A DNA stretch of 46,765 nucleotides, taken from positions 1 to 46,765 of the forward strand of contig CALWIZ010000016.1 in assembly GCA_944380885.1 (NCBI GenBank), given 5' to 3'. This document shows positions 43,782 through 46,765 of the stretch, one piece after another; position 1 is the stretch's first letter, and each line of letters opens with the position of its first letter. The translations under genes were made by a program, and so were the position numbers. Origin of the DNA: an uncultured Clostridia bacterium. Its GTDB lineage: Bacteria; Bacillota; Clostridia; Oscillospirales; Acutalibacteraceae. The notes under the pieces were generated by a model, which did not search any database, was not told the origin of the DNA, and was given only the letters and a program-made list of their open reading frames with translations.

Positions 43782-45887
43782 TTCCGGCTTTTCCAGCCGT
43801 ATTACAGTCTTGATAATAACAGAACGTATATAATGGAGCAGATTCCCGATTCTGATACCGGACAGTTCAACACCACGGTTACAGATACCGCCTTTACAAT
43901 GAAAAGCAGCAGCGGAGCTGATGTCGATAACAATATGCAGGCTGTGACAGAGGACGATAAAAATTACGACGGCCGTGTTTTGACCGCACAGGGAGGCTTT
44001 TTTGCCAATCTATCCTACTTGCGCGGCGGTTCAACCAGGTGGGACGACTTTTTATCCGGAACGCTCGACGAGGATAAGGATTGGGCTGTCCTCGGACAGG
44101 CGGTAACCCTTGAGGGATGGATTACCAACGACGGCGGCGAGGGAATCTACCAAACCGTTGCCGCGGATTATCTTTTAAAATTCGACGACGAGTTTTTTGA
44201 ACCGAACGGCAATTATTACTTAGCGGACGCCTGCAATAATTTTGAAAAGCAAACACTACTGTGGGCGGCAAAAGCCGACGGAACAGGCTGGCAAAGCGAT
44301 GAGGAAATGAAGAGTTCCACCCAAAGCGATTTGGTGTTTTATGATTCGCTTGAAGCTCTTAAAGCCGACGGTAAGACGCCTGTAGGCGTTTTGGCAGAGC
44401 TTAGGGGATTGAGCACCCAAACTAAAAATCATATGCATTACTTTATTCATGGTAATGTTAAAAAGGATTGTCCTGTGAATAAGGCTTATATGATTACCCA
44501 TACCGCGTATCTTTGGACAAAAAGCGACATTAAGGATAGGGTTCTTCAAGCTACAAAAAAGACCTCCGATAATGATTTAACCGATGAAGATTACAAAAAT
44601 TATTCAATAAACAGTATACCAAGCGCCGCTTCAAAAAAGCTTTTGGACGCGAATCATAATTATACGGGCGAATATCCCGTTCCCTCCTTTAGGCGTGACT
44701 GCTATGACAGCGACAGCTATTCGCAGGGTCTGAAAAATGCGAAGGCGGCATCCTATGACGCAACGGGATATATTCTGGGCTACGGCGCGGGAGTGTATCA
44801 GGATACCTGTCTTGTAATAGAGTATATTACAACCGTATCAAAATCCACCGCCCAAAAAGAGCAAAGCACAGGTGCGTCAAAAACCATTTACGATATGAGC
44901 CAAAGCCAACGCACGGTGGATTATATCATAATCCCAAAAATCGACCGCACCTGCGGCGTGGGCGCCTCGGTAGCGCCTACGCTTACCGTTACGCTATACC
45001 TAAAGGATACCCTACCCAAAGGGCTAACCTACATTCAAGGCTCCTCCTACCTCGGCGGCAGCTACGAACAGGATGCTTTGGCTCAAAAACCGGGCACCGT
45101 TACAGACGGAATTAATTGCGAACCGACAATCGAAACCGATTCGGACGGAAACACAACCCTAAGCTGGAGTATTATTGCGAAGAACGTTGACGTTAATAAG
45201 GTTTGGTCGGGAAATCTGTATTTTTCCTGCTCTATAGGCACACCGGGCGATGAAAATAACGATGTTAAAGACGGCGACCAACTAAATAATAATATAACAG
45301 TTTGGTCGGACGGCGGGCAAAAGCGCCCGTTTACAAAGGAAAACGGCAATTTAGCGGAATACGGTATTCAAATAATGAAAAACAGCGTGCTGTCTCTTTC
45401 AAAGCTTGCGGACAGTCTGGTGGTTGAAAAGGGCGAAGAAATTGGCTTTACAATGAACGTCGGCAACAACAGCGCAACCGCTAAGCTCGGCACGGTAATT
45501 GTCGAAACCTTACCTTTCAACGGTATAAACGGAACAAGCTACAGCGGAGCTTTAACGGTTACGGAATTTTCCGCCGCATTGGTAAGCTCAGGCGTATCCT
45601 CCCCTGTTTCGGATGGAGATTTTGCATTTTATTACAGTACCGATCAAAGCCTTGCGGGACAACCGGCAACGTATTATCAGGCTAAGCTGAGCGGTTGCTC
45701 AACCCTCGAAGAAAAGAAAAATTATTTTTCAAGCAACGGTTGGACACAGCTTACCTTCAGCGAGACAACGAGCACGGTTAAAGGTATGAACCTGTATTCT
45801 GTTACAAACGATTTATCTGCCGTATCACAACAGATTACCGCCATTGTGGCGGTGGGAGATCTTTCTGCCAATCAAACTATGAAAATG
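43782..45887 (+). pseudogene. Fragment of a large cell-surface protein
   Basis: About 700 codons of an extracellular protein, open from just after a TAA at 43779 with no signal peptide; the first ATG is 43833 and lacks a ribosome site. TLTVTLYLKDTLPKGLTYIQ and VEKGEEIGFTMNVGN resemble DUF11 or isopeptide-type adhesin repeats of gut clostridia. Family-like sequence stops near 45887; the remaining codons to 45989 are the antisense of a GH20 N-terminus. Both ends are therefore truncated. Confidence 0.6.
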
Positions 45888-46034
45888 CATATTATCCTCG
45901 GTATAAAGCATAAGGGTGTTATATCCAAGATCCGCCATAATATCTATCCAATTTTTAAGGGTCTGGACAGACATAACCGCATTCCTTGAACAGTCAAGCA
46001 TTACGCCGAATCTGTTAAAATAGTTTTTAAGCAC
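45888..46034 (-). pseudogene. N-terminal fragment of a GH20-like glycosidase
   Basis: About 49 codons starting at GTG 46034 with AAGGTGA before it: NYFNRFGVMLDCSRNAVMSV, then GYNTLMLYTEDN. This is the start of the catalytic barrel of beta-N-acetylhexosaminidase-like proteins. It ends at the junction with the surface protein in the opposite direction. Confidence 0.6.
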
Positions 46035-46040
46035 AGTAAA

Positions 46041-46457
46041 TCACCTTTCTTGCTCAATTATACTGTAAGACTCATTAAAGTAAATAATAGGCAAAAGCAC
46101 ATTCCAGCTGCTTGCAAAACGACTAACTTCGATTTTCATATCTTTAAGCACAGATTCCAGACTCTTCAGAGCTTTCTTGAAATCCTGCCAGTTATTCTTC
46201 AAGTCCTCTGCAATCTGCTTGTTGATATTTGACTTAACAACATCACCATAAAGCATTAGGGCAGAGCGAACTATAAAATCAGAGCCGAATCCTGCATAGG
46301 AATCCACAAGCAATCTACCAAACTCTGTTTTTGCATTGGGCCAATATGCCTCCAAAATAGACATCGTAATTTCGTGTTTTTTCAATGCCTTACCGCCACT
46401 ATTAAAACGAACAAACATTTCCAGTGCGTCGTCCTGTTTCATACTTGACCGGCTCAT
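46041..46457 (-). pseudogene. Internal fragment of a DUF262 (GmrSD-like) protein
   Basis: About 130 codons: ALEMFVRFNSGGKALKKHEI, then YWPNAKTEFGRLLVDSYAGF. This resembles the DUF262 domain of ParB-like nuclease/GmrSD defence proteins after its DGQQR region. The N-terminal active-site region and the C-terminal DUF1524 part are missing. The stop at 46041 lies in the GH20 ribosome site. Confidence 0.6.
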
Positions 46458-46765
46458 TTCCTAACCGGTCTGGCAATATTTGTTCTCAACACCCCTTGCC
46501 AAGCTTATAAGCTCAAGGGAAGTCACTAAGGAACAGACTGCTTATCTGTATCATAGGAATCTCACCTCTGCCGGGTTCTCCGCCAGCTCCGTAGAGAAGT
46601 ATCATTATCATCCTGACTGTCATCGCCGTAACAGGAGCAGCCTGTTACTTATACCGGGGGTTCTCGCTATTCTGCATTGCAGAAGTCTCGGCGTACCCGA
46701 TAAGGTGGCTAAAATCATCAGGAATAAAGTCTTAGTGACCTGTATATTCAATTTTCAAGGAACAA
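46458..46765. other. Unassigned right edge
   Basis: No intact gene. One plus-strand frame reads SIIIILTVIAVTGAACYLYR after a stop codon, like the membrane tail of a conjugative-element surface protein, but support is weak. Confidence 0.25.

Overview
The window is mostly a low-to-mid GC Firmicutes chromosome segment, probably from a spore-forming gut clostridium (Oscillospirales/Ruminococcaceae-like is my inference). Support: a spoIIAA-spoIIAB-sigF sporulation operon, AGGAGG ribosome binding sites, sigma-A promoters with 17-bp spacers, RNase Y, an L10 leader, a YtrA-type regulator with an ABC operon, and DUF368 and GH36 proteins of clostridial type.

Layout. 0-21 kb is an intact housekeeping region: sigF operon, folC, cysK with a beta-CASP metallo-beta-lactamase protein, prs, a YtrA/ABC operon with a clear promoter-operator, a CPA2 antiporter, L10 leader-rplJ-rplL, rny, tRNA-Gly(CCC) followed by three tandem terminators, an NAD-dependent epimerase-like gene, a DUF368 (PopT-type) transporter, and a two-component operon with an exported C39-like protease. 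Two inverted copies of one terminator hairpin flank that last operon.

20.9-37.4 kb is a carbohydrate-use locus bracketed by two plus-strand AraC regulators. It encodes two GH36 alpha-galactosidases, an SGNH hydrolase, an ADP-ribosylglycohydrolase, a dockerin-like secreted protein and a lipoprotein in which a solute-binding protein is joined in frame to a GH37 trehalase. It is full of broken genes: a UroD-like gene, a TPR-like fragment, GH78 and GH43 fragments meeting at a REP-like inverted repeat, and a GH42 fragment. These look like deletion scars.

37.9-43.7 kb is a very GC-rich block with different codon use, promoters (extended -10, TGCTATNNT) and ribosome binding sites (GAAAGGA). It carries a replication initiator, a DnaC-type helicase loader, an HNH nuclease, a DUF2786-type protein and small unknowns. 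It resembles a plasmid or phage replication module from a high-GC actinobacterium (Coriobacteriia is a guess). I saw no integrase or relaxase. It is either a transferred element or an assembly chimera.

43.7-46.8 kb returns to clostridial composition but holds only gene pieces: a surface protein fragment, an inverted GH20 N-terminus, a DUF262 fragment and unassigned sequence. The density of junctions from 21 kb onward means read-level checking should come before biological interpretation.
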